Assembly: GCF_002287375.1 (NCBI RefSeq)
Contig: NZ_NPOA01000015.1
Coordinates: 1-64,000 of the forward strand
Reading direction: 5' to 3'
Source: Virgibacillus profundi
GTDB lineage: Bacteria; Bacillota; Bacilli; Bacillales; Amphibacillaceae
Length of the DNA: 64,000 nt
In this document: positions 24,908-33,400 of the stretch, piece by piece
How positions within the stretch are numbered: position 1 is the first letter of the stretch
Layout: every line of letters begins with the position of its first letter
Notes under the pieces: model-generated
What the model saw: only the letters and a program-made list of their open reading frames with translations
The model's database searches: none
What the model was told of the DNA's origin: nothing
Position numbers and translations under genes: made by a program

Positions 24908-25516
24908 TTGCTTAGCTTTAACCCAAATGACAACACAGAACGGGAAAATTATAAACTGTTAATCGGCAGTATTGTCCCAAGACCAATAGCATTTATAACA
25001 AGTGTTGGAGAGGATGGAACCATAAATGGGGCGCCATTTAGTTATTTCAATGTAGTATCATCCAATCCTCCAATGATCTCCATTTCTACACAGCGAAAAA
25101 ATGGAATTCAGAAGGATACGGCACGAAACATTATGGAAAAGAAAGAATTCGTTGTACACATTGTTGACGAGCAAAATGTGGAAAAGATTAATATCACTGC
25201 TGCTTCACTGCCACCGCAGATCAGTGAAATTGAAAAAGCCGGCTTAACCTTAGCTGAAAGTGAAAGCATATCTGTCCCCGGAATAAAAGAATCTAAGGTT
25301 CGATTCGAATGCATATTGGAGCATTCTGTTCAACTGGGTGAAAATAATACGATAGGAACCGACCTGATAATCGGAAAGATAGTTAGATTTCACATGGATG
25401 AAGAAATATATGAAGATGGCAGAATTAATCATGAAAAACTTGGTGCAATGAGCCGATTGGCAGGACCAAATTATGCTGGTATTGGTGACGTCATTTCCAT
25501 AGAAAGACCTAAATAG
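24908..25516 (+). CDS. Flavin reductase-like FMN-binding protein
   Basis: The 202-residue product matches the flavin reductase-like split-barrel family: I-G-S-I-V-P-R-P-I-A-F-I-T-S-V, G-A-P-F-S-Y-F-N-V-V-S-S-N-P-P-M-I-S-I-S and K-E-F-V-V-H-I-V. The start is TTG, seven bases after AAGGAGG at 24894-24900, and lies 12 bases after the preceding gene. Such proteins bind FMN and pass electrons from NAD(P)H, so it may reduce flavin for a monooxygenase or act on quinones. Its place between two ring-cleaving dioxygenases suggests a shared aromatic-detoxification role. Confidence 0.88.
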   Translation: MLSFNPNDNTERENYKLLIGSIVPRPIAFITSVGEDGTINGAPFSYFNVVSSNPPMISISTQRKNGIQKDTARNIMEKKEFVVHIVDEQNVEKINITAASLPPQISEIEKAGLTLAESESISVPGIKESKVRFECILEHSVQLGENNTIGTDLIIGKIVRFHMDEEIYEDGRINHEKLGAMSRLAGPNYAGIGDVISIERPK

Positions 25517-25531
25517 AATGGAGGGAGCTTC

Positions 25532-26458
25532 ATGCTAAGAACACCCGGAATTCATCATATCACGGCAATCGTAAATGATCCCCAGGTAAATTATGATTTT
25601 TATTCGAATGTATTAGGGTTGCGACTTGTAAAAAAAACAGTAAATTTTGACCGACCTGAAGTGTATCACTTATATTTTGGGAATAAATCGGGAGATCCTG
25701 GAACCATCATTACCTTTTTCCCTTGGCCTAAACTTCCTAAAGGACGTGTGGGCAGTGGACAAGTTGGAACAACCAGTTATGTTATACCAATAGGTTCCAT
25801 GGATTTTTGGAAAAATAGATTACAGCAAGAAGGAATTTCTTTTACATTGGATTCCCGGTTTAATGAAACCTCTATTCAGTTTCAGGATCCGGATGGGTTA
25901 CAAATCGAGCTGGTCGAAAGGGAAACGGATACAGATAACAGTTGGGGTACAAATGAAATCGATAAAGAACATGCAATTCAAGGATTCGGAGGAGCAACGT
26001 TATATTCCGCGCAGCCAAATGAAACAGCTGACGTTTTAGAGAATATTCTAGGCATGGAATTTGTAAGACAAGCGGGAGATTATTTACGCTATCAAACACA
26101 AGAGTCGCTCGGGAATAGGATTGATATCAAGCTATCCCCTTCTGTACGAGGTTTAGCTGGCGCCGGAACAATTCATCATATTGCATGGAGAGCAAAGAAT
26201 GAAGAGGAACACCAGAGGTGGCAGGAGCTACTTGAAACAAAGAAGCTTCAGCCTACGGAAATGAAGGATCGTAATTATTTCAAGGCACTTTATTTCCAGG
26301 AAGCGGGTGGCATTCTTTTTGAAATAGCTACAGATGCACCAGGGTTTGCAGTTGATGAAACACCGGATAAACTGGGGGAAAAGCTAATGCTGCCAAGCTG
26401 GTTTGAATCAAAAAGAAAAGAATTTGAAGCTAAATTACCACCAATCAAGGTTCAATAA
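25532..26458 (+). CDS. Ring-cleaving dioxygenase, VOC family (MhqA/MhqO type), copy 2
   Basis: The 308-residue protein parallels the 23957 gene over its whole length: G-I-H-H-I-T-A-I-V, V-L-G-L-R-L-V-K-K-T-V-N-F-D, A-G-T-I-H-H-I-A-W-R-A-K and G-I-L-F-E-I-A-T-D-A-P-G-F, so the metal ligands are retained in both halves. GGAGGGAG precedes the ATG. It is the last gene of the operon. The two copies have clearly diverged, which points to an old duplication with different substrates rather than a recent repeat. Confidence 0.92.
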   Translation: MLRTPGIHHITAIVNDPQVNYDFYSNVLGLRLVKKTVNFDRPEVYHLYFGNKSGDPGTIITFFPWPKLPKGRVGSGQVGTTSYVIPIGSMDFWKNRLQQEGISFTLDSRFNETSIQFQDPDGLQIELVERETDTDNSWGTNEIDKEHAIQGFGGATLYSAQPNETADVLENILGMEFVRQAGDYLRYQTQESLGNRIDIKLSPSVRGLAGAGTIHHIAWRAKNEEEHQRWQELLETKKLQPTEMKDRNYFKALYFQEAGGILFEIATDAPGFAVDETPDKLGEKLMLPSWFESKRKEFEAKLPPIKVQ

Positions 26459-26485
26459 GAAGTGGTATTAACTGATAAAAGTTTT

Positions 26486-26522
26486 GCGCTATTAACCGCG
26501 AGCCTGGCTAATAGCGTTATCT
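26486..26522. terminator. Bidirectional terminator between the dioxygenase operon and marR
   Basis: CGCTATTA (26487-26494) and TAATAGCG (26509-26516), with TTATCTTTTT on the plus side and an A-rich left flank. Confidence 0.75.
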
Positions 26523-26524
26523 TT

Positions 26525-26962
26525 TTATAAACCCCAATCAGATTTTAAAATCCTTTTAAGGAGCTGTAATTGTTCATTTCCAATATTATCAGCAATTTTC
26601 CTCTCCAGATCAGCTTTCAGTGATTCATTTTTTTCATAGCATTCTTCCCCTAACTCGGTTAATCGAATGCTTTTGTTTTTTTTGTTATTTTTCACACTAC
26701 TGATTTCCACTAATCCCTTTGACTCTAGCTTTTTTATGAATTTATGTGTTGCTTGCCTGGATATGTCCACATTTTTTGAAACATATGCAATGGTTGGTTG
26801 CTTTTTGTATATTCTTGCCATAATAAACCACTCAGAATTTGATATATTAATATTGCCGTGGTCATTCCATAGATTTTCAGTTATTTTTCGAAGTTGAAGT
26901 TGTCGTTCGCTCAGTACATCGAATATATCTAGGTTTTTTAAGTCAAACCCCAAATAAACCAC
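26525..26962 (-). CDS. MarR family transcriptional regulator
   Basis: The 145-residue product has the MarR winged helix in about residues 45-110: S-E-W-F-I-M-A-R-I-Y, V-S-K-N-V-D-I-S-R-Q-A-T-H-K-F-I-K-K-L-E-S-K-G-L-V-E-I, then L-T-E-L-G-E-E-C. No cysteine stands in the usual redox position. It is convergent with the dioxygenase operon and divergent from carD. The matching inverted repeats between it and carD are its likely operators. It may also control the dioxygenase operon, whose promoter contains GTTGACAAT. Confidence 0.9.
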   Translation of the reverse strand: MVYLGFDLKNLDIFDVLSERQLQLRKITENLWNDHGNINISNSEWFIMARIYKKQPTIAYVSKNVDISRQATHKFIKKLESKGLVEISSVKNNKKNKSIRLTELGEECYEKNESLKADLERKIADNIGNEQLQLLKRILKSDWGL

Positions 26963-27035
26963 TCCTTACCATTCTTCAGGAAGTAAATGTTTTATACTTT
27001 CCTGCCAAAAAACACTATACAAAATCCTCTCCAAA

Positions 27036-27096
27036 TTGTCAACTGAATTGACAACTTGCGAAATAAGGTGTATACTAGTAATGTAAACTAAGTTGA
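27036..27096 (+). promoter_or_regulatory. carD promoter embedded in two MarR-like operators
   Basis: TTGACA (27048-27053), 17 bases, TATACT (27071-27076) is a near-consensus promoter. The inverted repeat TTGTCAA-CTGAA-TTGACAA (27036-27054) covers the -35, and GTAAACT-A-AGTTGAC (27082-27096) covers the start point. The two share the GTCAACT/AGTTGAC core. Confidence 0.7.
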
Positions 27097-27122
27097 CGAT
27101 TAAAAAGCTGGAGGGCGTTAGG

Positions 27123-27623
27123 ATGTTTAGTGTTGGTGATTTGATTATTTATTCCACACATGGCTTATGTGAGATTGTTGAGATAAGTGATAAAACTTTA
27201 AACAATGTTACAAGAACTTATTATGTGATGCATCCGATTGATGATCCGAAATTAAAGATAAGTTCTCCGGTAGATAATGAGAAAGCAACCATGCATCCGA
27301 TTATGGAAAAAGAGGAAGCAAATGGAGTACTGGAATCTTTCCAAGAGCCAGGTATACAGTGGATTGATGATTCGAGACAGCGAAACAAAAAGTTCCAGGG
27401 GATTGTAAATACTGGTGACCGACATGATATTTCCAATTTAATTAATACATTAATGCGGAAGGAACAGGAGATCCGGAAAGACAACAAAAAGATGAGCATT
27501 CAGGATCGAAAAGTTTTAGAACAGACCCAAAGTATTATGTTCACGGAATTAGCAGTGTCACTGGATACTTCTTTTGAAAAAATAACCAAAAAGATTAAAG
27601 GTATGATCAAGCAAACAGCGTAA
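27123..27623 (+). CDS. CarD family transcriptional regulator
   Basis: The start at 27123 (M-F-S-V-G-D-L-I-I-Y-S-T-H-G-L-C-E-I-V-E) has GGAGG upstream; the frame is open further up but lacks a site. The 166-residue product has the CarD RNA-polymerase-interacting Tudor-like domain (about 1-60) followed by an all-helical DNA-contacting half with R-D-N-K-K-M-S-I-Q-D-R-K-V-L-E-Q-T-Q. CarD-type factors bind the polymerase beta lobe and stabilise open complexes. Here it appears under local MarR control, which would make it a specialised rather than housekeeping copy. Confidence 0.9.
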   Translation: MFSVGDLIIYSTHGLCEIVEISDKTLNNVTRTYYVMHPIDDPKLKISSPVDNEKATMHPIMEKEEANGVLESFQEPGIQWIDDSRQRNKKFQGIVNTGDRHDISNLINTLMRKEQEIRKDNKKMSIQDRKVLEQTQSIMFTELAVSLDTSFEKITKKIKGMIKQTA

Positions 27624-27653
27624 CTGCGTTTAAATTTTATAAAATATAAGTTG

Positions 27654-27682
27654 AAAAGACCATTTTTTTGATGGTCTTTTTT
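27654..27682 (+). terminator. Terminator of carD
   Basis: AAAAGACCAT (27654-27663) and ATGGTCTTTT (27671-27680), followed by TT. Confidence 0.8.
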
Positions 27683-27747
27683 AATTTCCGCATGTATTTA
27701 TCCAACTATTTTAACCATTATTGATTCCTCTCTGTACTAGGAGCCCT

Positions 27748-27798
27748 AAAATATCGTTGCAAAAGAAAATCTGTGTTTCTTTGCAGCGATATTTTTTA
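27748..27798. terminator. Second, bidirectional terminator before the GNAT gene
   Basis: A long stem AAAATATCGTTGCAAA with TTTGCAGCGATATTTT, with A-run and T-run flanks, lies between convergent genes and can stop both. Confidence 0.8.
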
Positions 27799-27832
27799 AT
27801 CCGTAATGTAACAAGATTCAGTCCCTAATGCT

Positions 27833-28744
27833 TTAATGATGTAAAGTGGAGAAACTGGCTACTGCTTTTACTGATTCCTTCCATTTTTTTCTCTCCATCC
27901 CATGTAATATCCAAGGGGAGGGCAGTGTAAATTTGTGATCCCCAGGGAGGGATTGTACTTCTTCTTTTGTTAAATCCATCCATATGTACGTCTCATCCGC
28001 TGTTTGTTCCACTAATTGGTGATAATCGTTTGCGATGGTCTCCCATAGTCCTGCTTGTTTTGTGATATCACTCCAAGGATAGACGGCATGCAGATAATGA
28101 TGCTTCTTTTGATCCTTCTTTGTGATGAGAAATCGTGTTCTCGCATCATTTTCGTAAAATGACCACTCCAGCAAATGATCCTCTGGAAACAATTCCTTTG
28201 AAGCGGGAAGGGGGTAATAGCACTCGTATGGGAAAACAGCTGTTTTTTTCACATATACTTCATTGATCCAATCCTTTTTTCGTTTGAGATCATAAATTTT
28301 ATTCCAGGGCTTTGCACCAGATTCGAGTGCTTTTGTATCCTTTGTAAGCGCACCATGTAAAACAGACTCTTGTTTCATCCCGAGTTTTTCGAGAATACGG
28401 CGTGTAGCTAAATTATCTTCCTGTGTATTCGCACCGACCCATTGAATGCCATTTAATTTAAACGCCTCGTGCATGATATGGGACATTAGAGTTGTTGCAA
28501 AATTTCTCCCTCGATAGCGACGATCACTGCGTAGCCTGCCTAACATGGCATATCGCTTAGCGTATATAGTGAAGCCACCATAACTCACTAATTGCCCGTC
28601 TGAAAACAACCCATATAAACGATTGTTCCCCGTTATTAATCGGTTGAAAATTCTTTTTACATAATCGTCTTCTATTCCTGTTTCCATAGATTCCAGATTG
28701 GAAAAGTCATTAAGGTTTAACGTTCGTATCATTGTTGTTGCCAT
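27833..28744 (-). CDS. GNAT family N-acetyltransferase (303 aa)
   Basis: The N-terminal 150 residues are a GNAT fold: L-V-S-Y-G-G-F-T-I-Y, then R-L-R-S-D-R-R-Y-R-G-R-N-F-A-T-T-L-M, where R-G-R-N-F-A is the acetyl-CoA pyrophosphate loop, and A-T-R-R-I-L-E-K-L-G-M-K. The second half (about 155-303) is a distinct, tryptophan-rich domain I cannot name (W-I-N-E-V-Y-V, D-L-L-E-W-S-F-Y-E-N-D, W-M-D-L-T). GGGAGT precedes the ATG. It is a single gene; the acceptor substrate is unknown. Confidence 0.85.
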   Translation of the reverse strand: MATTMIRTLNLNDFSNLESMETGIEDDYVKRIFNRLITGNNRLYGLFSDGQLVSYGGFTIYAKRYAMLGRLRSDRRYRGRNFATTLMSHIMHEAFKLNGIQWVGANTQEDNLATRRILEKLGMKQESVLHGALTKDTKALESGAKPWNKIYDLKRKKDWINEVYVKKTAVFPYECYYPLPASKELFPEDHLLEWSFYENDARTRFLITKKDQKKHHYLHAVYPWSDITKQAGLWETIANDYHQLVEQTADETYIWMDLTKEEVQSLPGDHKFTLPSPWILHGMERKKWKESVKAVASFSTLHH

Positions 28745-29072
28745 TTATGTCACTCCCTATGGAATAAATTCTTGTTTGGCAGAGAAGTTTTCTAAAAATG
28801 TCAGGTATTAAAATGAATAAAACAATCAAACTAATAACTGCCATAGTTGCACGGGCAGTTCTTATTACGCACGTGTGATTTGTACCTGCGTTTGCCACTC
28901 ATTTTATCATAAAATTTCAATTTTTAATTTGGTAAACACTTTTTAAAAATCTAACAGGGAAATTTACTGCACCAGTAGAATGTACACTGCATATTAATGA
29001 AGTTTTAAGGGTAAGCATGTTATAATTGAAGAAGTTTGAGAGATAAAAAATGAACGGATGGGGTAGATAGAT
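28745..29072. other. Intergenic region between divergent genes, no gene seen
   Basis: The region is AT-rich and should hold promoters for both flanking genes, but I could not fix a -35/-10 pair with confidence. No hairpin or repeat is evident. Confidence 0.35.
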
Positions 29073-29363
29073 ATGAAATTGGAAATTACTGATGCAGCTG
29101 CAGATTGGTATATAGATGAGATGGACTTGGAAGCAGGAGATTTCATTCAATTTTTCGCTAAAATTTATGGTGGCATTCCAACAGCTCATTCGAATTACTT
29201 CTTAGGGATTTCCGTTGGAGATACTGGGAAAATAGGAATTAACACCGAAGTAAAGGGGATTACCTTTTACTTTGATGAAAAGGACGCATGGCTTTTGGAT
29301 GAATATGATTTGAAGGTTGAAATGGGAGAAGATGAGGTAGAATATAATTTTATCGAGAAATAA
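29073..29363 (+). CDS. HesB/YadR/YfhF-family protein lacking cysteines
   Basis: The 96-residue protein matches the HesB/YadR/YfhF branch of the IscA-like fold: M-K-L-E-I-T-D-A-A-A-D-W-Y, F-I-Q-F-F-A-K-I-Y-G-G, G-I-S-V-G and G-I-T-F-Y-F-D-E-K-D-A-W-L-L-D. True IscA/SufA scaffolds use three cysteines to hold an iron-sulfur cluster; this protein has none, so it cannot do so in the same way. This is normal for the Bacillus members of the branch, whose role is not established. It ends in a strong terminator and is monocistronic. Confidence 0.85.
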   Translation: MKLEITDAAADWYIDEMDLEAGDFIQFFAKIYGGIPTAHSNYFLGISVGDTGKIGINTEVKGITFYFDEKDAWLLDEYDLKVEMGEDEVEYNFIEK

Positions 29364-29404
29364 ACCTCTTTAAATCAAAAAAATAAGTGAATATAAATTT
29401 TCTT

Positions 29405-29435
29405 GCCACAGTGTTTTGATACTGTGGCTTTTTAA
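29405..29435 (+). terminator. Terminator of the HesB-like gene
   Basis: GCCACAGT (29405-29412) and ACTGTGGC (29421-29428), followed by TTTTTAA. Confidence 0.85.
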
Positions 29436-29685
29436 TTGAAGACCTTTTTTAAAAATTACTTTTATCCATTTATTCCCGAAGAGTGATATAAGTCATATAT
29501 TTGTATAATTAGACAATTTACCCCATAAATCTTTACTTTACCCTTGATAAAATAGGACTTATATACTATCGTATAAGTAAAGTTATAAATTTTATAAAAA
29601 TTTTGAATTTAGTTACATCAAATTACTTTTATTAATGGTAGGAGTAGCGGTGTAATTAAAAACCAATAGGGGGATGAGGGGAAAA
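29436..29685 (+). other. Leader of the sigma-like gene with an inverted repeat
   Basis: No gene is seen. ACTTATA (29557-29563) and TATAAGT (29572-29578) form an inverted repeat about 100 bases before the sigma-like gene and could be an operator. Confidence 0.35.
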
Positions 29686-30204
29686 ATGAATCAGGAGTCA
29701 TTGTTTACTTTCGAAGAGATTTTCAAACAAAATGAAAGGAGAATTTACTACCATATTAATAAACTGCGCATCGGCGACCAACATCAGGAATACTACCAGG
29801 AAGGTCTTTATGCTAGGTGGAATGCTAACAGGACATACCAGCAGGATAATGGCATCCTATCTACATACTTCAATTATATTGTTAAAAAGCGATTTACCGA
29901 ACCAGCTCGTAAGAATACGAAAGTACAGCGGTATGAGAGAATGCTGAAACATGATATGGTAGCGCTGTATACGAAAGAAGGGCGTATTGATGACCCGTTT
30001 CTATGGGACATGCTGCGATCAGAGCTGACAGAAAACCAGTGGAATTATTTGGATTCCCATATTCGTTTAAAAATGACTGTAGAAGAAATAGCGGAAAGGG
30101 AAAAAGTTACTGTTGATACAGTGAAATACTGGGAGAGACAGGTGAAGGAAAGATTGGGGAATGAAGTGTTTAGAGATCTAGTTACGGTAGAGGAAGCCTT
30201 ATAA
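29686..30204 (+). CDS. Sigma-70-like (ECF-type) RNA polymerase sigma factor
   Basis: The start at 29686 (M-N-Q-E-S) is chosen because GAGGGG lies five bases upstream; ATG 29674 overlaps a site. The 172-residue product has a region 2-like part (F-E-E-I-F-K-Q-N-E-R-R-I-Y-Y-H-I-N-K-L, Y-Y-Q-E-G-L-Y-A-R-W-N-A, T-Y-F-N-Y-I-V-K-K-R-F) and a region 4 helix-turn-helix (L-T-E-N-Q-W-N-Y-L, T-V-E-E-I-A-E-R-E-K-V-T-V-D-T-V-K-Y-W). No anti-sigma gene is adjacent. Conservation is modest, so a phage-type regulator is the alternative. Confidence 0.8.
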   Translation: MNQESLFTFEEIFKQNERRIYYHINKLRIGDQHQEYYQEGLYARWNANRTYQQDNGILSTYFNYIVKKRFTEPARKNTKVQRYERMLKHDMVALYTKEGRIDDPFLWDMLRSELTENQWNYLDSHIRLKMTVEEIAEREKVTVDTVKYWERQVKERLGNEVFRDLVTVEEAL

Positions 30205-30216
30205 AAATACCTTGTT

Positions 30217-30253
30217 AAAAAAGCGTCTTTTAATAGAAAAGGATGCTTTTTTT
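30217..30253 (+). terminator. Terminator of the sigma-like gene
   Basis: AAAAGCGTCTTTT pairs with AAAAGGATGCTTTT and is followed by TTT. Confidence 0.75.
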
Positions 30254-30362
30254 AATATGGCAGTTAAGACTGTTAGATATCGTGTTTGCTGCTGGAAGCA
30301 TATTTGGATTGTATAAAAGTTATAAACAGAGAGTGGCACATTAAAAATAGTTGGATTTAGGA

Positions 30363-30398
30363 AAAAAGCTGGTTTGGGCAATGATGCCAAACCAGCTT
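30363..30398 (-). terminator. Terminator of the amino-acid ABC operon
   Basis: AAGCTGGTTTGG (30366-30377) and CCAAACCAGCTT (30387-30398) make a 12-bp stem. The minus strand continues into TTTT. Confidence 0.85.
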
Positions 30399-30493
30399 AA
30401 TTAATTTAGTTAAGTAATTTAGGCTGCAAATTACTTTTCATTTCGTTTCTTTATTATAAAAGAGATTCTTTCAAACGAAAAACCATGCACAGA

Positions 30494-31216
30494 TTACAGC
30501 ACCATACTCAAAAATGCTTTTGTCCGCTCATTTGTGGAATTATTAAATATTGCATCAGGGGTTCCTTCTTCTACAAGCTTACCCTCATCCATAAATAGCA
30601 CCCTGTCTCCCATTTCTTTTGCGAATCCCATTTCGTGTGTCACGACAACCATAGTCATCCCTTCAAAAGCAAGCTGCTTCATGACATCCAGCACTTCTTT
30701 AACCATTTCCGGATCAAGTGCGGAGGTTGGCTCATCAAATAACATGATCTTCGGCTGCATTGCCAGTGCTCTTGCAATCGCCACCCGTTGCATTTGCCCA
30801 CCTGATAATTGTTCAGGAAAGCTTTTTGCTTTATCGGCAAGACCAACCTTTTCAAGCAATTCGACTGCCAGTTGCTCCGCTTCCTTTGGATTCATTTTCC
30901 TGATTTTTCTGGGTGAAATGGTAATATTGTTCAGCACGTTCATATGTGGGAATAAATTAAACTGTTGAAATACCATGCCAACATCTTTACGGATTTCATT
31001 TATATTTGTACCGGAATCATTTACTTTTAAACCATTAATAAAAACAGCACCATCTGTAATATCCTCCAGTAAGTTAATACATCGGAGGAAAGTACTCTTC
31101 CCGGAACCGCTTGGACCGATGACACAAATGATTTCCTTTTCTTTTACTTCGTAATCAATTCCTTTTAAAACTTCCAACTGACCAAATGATTTATGCAGTC
31201 CTTCAATTTTAATCAT
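30494..31216 (-). CDS. Polar amino-acid ABC transporter ATP-binding protein
   Basis: The 240-residue ATPase has Walker [10 protein letters not shown] (about 33-41), Q-loop [11 protein letters not shown], signature L-S-G-G-Q-M-Q-R, Walker [15 protein letters not shown] and H-loop V-T-H-E-M-G-F-A. The F-N-L-F-P-H-M and [11 protein letters not shown] forms are typical of GlnQ/HisP-type amino-acid importers. It is the last gene of a binding protein-permease-ATPase operon. The transported amino acid is not evident. Confidence 0.93.
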   Translation of the reverse strand: MIKIEGLHKSFGQLEVLKGIDYEVKEKEIICVIGPSGSGKSTFLRCINLLEDITDGAVFINGLKVNDSGTNINEIRKDVGMVFQQFNLFPHMNVLNNITISPRKIRKMNPKEAEQLAVELLEKVGLADKAKSFPEQLSGGQMQRVAIARALAMQPKIMLFDEPTSALDPEMVKEVLDVMKQLAFEGMTMVVVTHEMGFAKEMGDRVLFMDEGKLVEEGTPDAIFNNSTNERTKAFLSMVL

Positions 31217-31232
31217 CTGTTCACCTTCCTAT

Positions 31233-31952
31233 CTACGAACGACCAAATGTGAATATTCGTCTTCTTTGTGAAGGCACATAACTATTGCTAAAGCGTTTCT
31301 CGACATATGCAATGACCTTCGTAAATACAAATGTTAGCATTAAGTATAAAATGGCGACCGTAATATATGGCTCCCAGAACCGTGAATATGCTCCAGCAAC
31401 AACCTTGCCAGCATACAGCAAATCATTTGCCGCAATAACCGTTACTAATGATGAATCCTTCAATAACGCTATTAATTCATTACCAAGCGGTGGAACCATT
31501 CGTCTGAATGCCTGTGGCAGGATAATATTTTTCATAGCAACACCACTTGGCATACCAAGGGATCTCGCTGCTTCCGTTTGACCTTTTTCAATCGATTGGA
31601 TTCCTGCCCGGATGATTTCTGCATTATATGCACCACAATTAAGCAGTAGAGCAGTGGCTCCGGATACGAAATAACCAAGCGAATGACCAAAAATAGAAGG
31701 AATTACTGCCAGGTGAATAAGTAAAATCTGCACGAGTAATGGGGTACCACGGAAAAAGTCAACATAGTATTTACAAGGGTAGTAGATCCATTTTCGCTTG
31801 GACAGTTTTCCCATTCCAAGGAATAACCCCAGTATAATTCCACCTAAGTAGCCAATCACAGTCAGTCCCAGGGTCACCCAGATCCCACGAATAAAAAGTT
31901 CTTTATAATTCCAAATCATATCAAAACGTATATCTAAGAAATCGATGGTCAT
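31233..31952 (-). CDS. Polar amino-acid ABC transporter permease
   Basis: A membrane protein of about 239 residues in the HisMQ family. It carries G-I-W-V-T-L-G-L-T-V-I-G-Y near helix 1, Y-V-D-F-F-R-G-T-P-L-L-V-Q-I, and the coupling loop E-A-A-R-S-L-G-M-P-S-G-V-A-M-K-N-I-I-L-P-Q-A-F-R. One permease normally forms a homodimer in such three-gene systems. It lies 16 bases before the ATPase gene and about 45 bases after the binding protein. The start may be GTG 31955, ATG 31952 or further in. Confidence 0.92.
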   Translation of the reverse strand: MTIDFLDIRFDMIWNYKELFIRGIWVTLGLTVIGYLGGIILGLFLGMGKLSKRKWIYYPCKYYVDFFRGTPLLVQILLIHLAVIPSIFGHSLGYFVSGATALLLNCGAYNAEIIRAGIQSIEKGQTEAARSLGMPSGVAMKNIILPQAFRRMVPPLGNELIALLKDSSLVTVIAANDLLYAGKVVAGAYSRFWEPYITVAILYLMLTFVFTKVIAYVEKRFSNSYVPSQRRRIFTFGRS

Positions 31953-31999
31953 CACCTCCTGAATGTAAGTTAGCTAGATTTATGGTGAATACCATCTGA

Positions 32000-32791
32000 T
32001 TACTCCACATCAAAACCGGTAATTTCCTTCAATTTCCCGCTATCTTTTATTGCTTGAATCCCTTCATTTAATAAATCCATGACTTCTGTGTTTCCTTGTT
32101 TAACCATTAATCCATAAAATTCCTTTTCAAAACTGTCATCTTCAATTACTTTTAATTCCACATTGGGATTATTCTTGATGTACTCATTAACAACGGAATT
32201 ATCCCCAACAGCAGCGTCAGCATTTTCGTTTAACATTTCTTCTATAGCAAAAGGCATTGTTTCAGCTGCAACAATATCAGCACTAGTATTGCCGAGTAAT
32301 TCCTTTACAACGATATGCCCTGTTGTATTGATTTGAACAGATACCCGTTTATCCTCAAGGTCCGCATATTCTGTGATATCTGTATCTTCAGGTACGAGAA
32401 TGACCTGATTTGCTACATAATACGGATCTGTGAAATCAAAGGATTCCTTTCGTTCATCCGTAATTGTAATAGATGAAACCGCAAAATCGACTTCTTCATT
32501 ATCTACCGCAGGAAATAATGGTTCCCAGCCAATATTTTTAAATTCCACTTCAAAGTCAGCTGCCTCTGCAATCGCTTCCACAATATCGATATCGATACCA
32601 ACAATATTTCCATCCTCATCCATATATTCCATCGGTGCATAAGTAGCATCTGTTCCGACAACCAGCTTTGTTTTACCGTCAGCTGAATCCCCGTCTTCCG
32701 AGGACGCTGTATCTGAATCTCCACAGCCAAACAGAACCATACTCAAAACTAATAATAGAATCCCAACTGACCAAAATCGTACTTTATTCAT
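32000..32791 (-). CDS. Amino-acid ABC transporter substrate-binding lipoprotein
   Basis: The start at 32791 (M-N-K-V-R-F-W-S) has a purine-rich site upstream and gives a proper lipoprotein signal ending L-F-G-C. The mature family 3 binding protein shows L-V-V-G-T-D-A-T-Y-A-P-M-E-Y-M-D, D-I-D-I-V-E-A-I-A-E, F-A-V-S-S-I-T-I-T-D-E-R-K-E-S-F-D-F-T-D-P-Y-Y and the late D-S-G-K-L-K-E-I. Its likely ligands are polar amino acids such as glutamine, cystine or arginine. It heads the importer operon. No T-box is present upstream. Confidence 0.92.
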   Translation of the reverse strand: MNKVRFWSVGILLLVLSMVLFGCGDSDTASSEDGDSADGKTKLVVGTDATYAPMEYMDEDGNIVGIDIDIVEAIAEAADFEVEFKNIGWEPLFPAVDNEEVDFAVSSITITDERKESFDFTDPYYVANQVILVPEDTDITEYADLEDKRVSVQINTTGHIVVKELLGNTSADIVAAETMPFAIEEMLNENADAAVGDNSVVNEYIKNNPNVELKVIEDDSFEKEFYGLMVKQGNTEVMDLLNEGIQAIKDSGKLKEITGFDVE

Positions 32792-32953
32792 CAATATCCC
32801 TTCCCCCTCTATTATTATCCTTACATCATCGGTGATTGAATTTTTAAACACTTCTGATGATTAGTATAATTATAAGCGAGTAAATTATAGATTGCAATAA
32901 AATTATGAGAAATTTGTACTAGTTTTTAAAAAAATGCTGTTTTCTAAAAGATT

Positions 32954-33015
32954 GGGACTGCGGTTACTCGTCCCACCGAAATGATTTGGGGCTGCGATTA
33001 CTCGCCCCACCAAAA
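32954..33015. repeat. Two tandem hairpins with matched base changes
   Basis: GGGAC...GTCCC and GGGGC...GCCCC enclose nearly the same loop (TGCGGTTACTC and TGCGATTACTC). The stem sequence changes on both sides together, so pairing is kept. Confidence 0.55.
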
Positions 33016-33083
33016 GATTTGTTGTTTTTTACAGGAAAGTTGATATAAAGTGGGATGTAAGAGATGATGACTGGTGGTCATTA

Positions 33084-33400
33084 TCGCTCCGGAAATACAC
33101 TACGCTTTCCGCGGGCGGCTGGTGAGCCTCCTCGTGCTACGCACTGTGGGGTCTCACCTATGCCTCTCCTCCCGCAGGAGTCTTCGTGTTTTTCCTCCGC
33201 TGGTATTGTGCTTGTCAACTTCAAAAAATGATTTATCGTTTGATTGAATCATTTAATTGCTATTCACCTTTATGATGGTTGTTTGGAGCGGAGGACCGTT
33301 GACTCCTGCGGGAATAGCACGTGTCTGAAGACCCCGCAGAGGGTTTTCTCGAGGAGACTGAAGCCGTGCCCGCGGAAAGCAACGGTCCGTAGCGGAAAAC
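33084..33400. repeat. Paired inverted GC-rich element, copy 1
   Basis: Arm 1 (33084-33201) and arm 2 (33286-33400) are imperfect reverse complements: GCTTTCCGCGGGCGGCT..., GGTCTCACC... and CCCGCAGGAGTC in arm 1 against GACTCCTGCGGGA, GACCCCGCAG and CCCGCGGAAAGC in arm 2. Each arm can also fold on itself (GGACCGTT with AACGGTCC in arm 2). The roughly 85-base spacer is largely conserved in copy 3 at 55043-55358. Confidence 0.85.
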
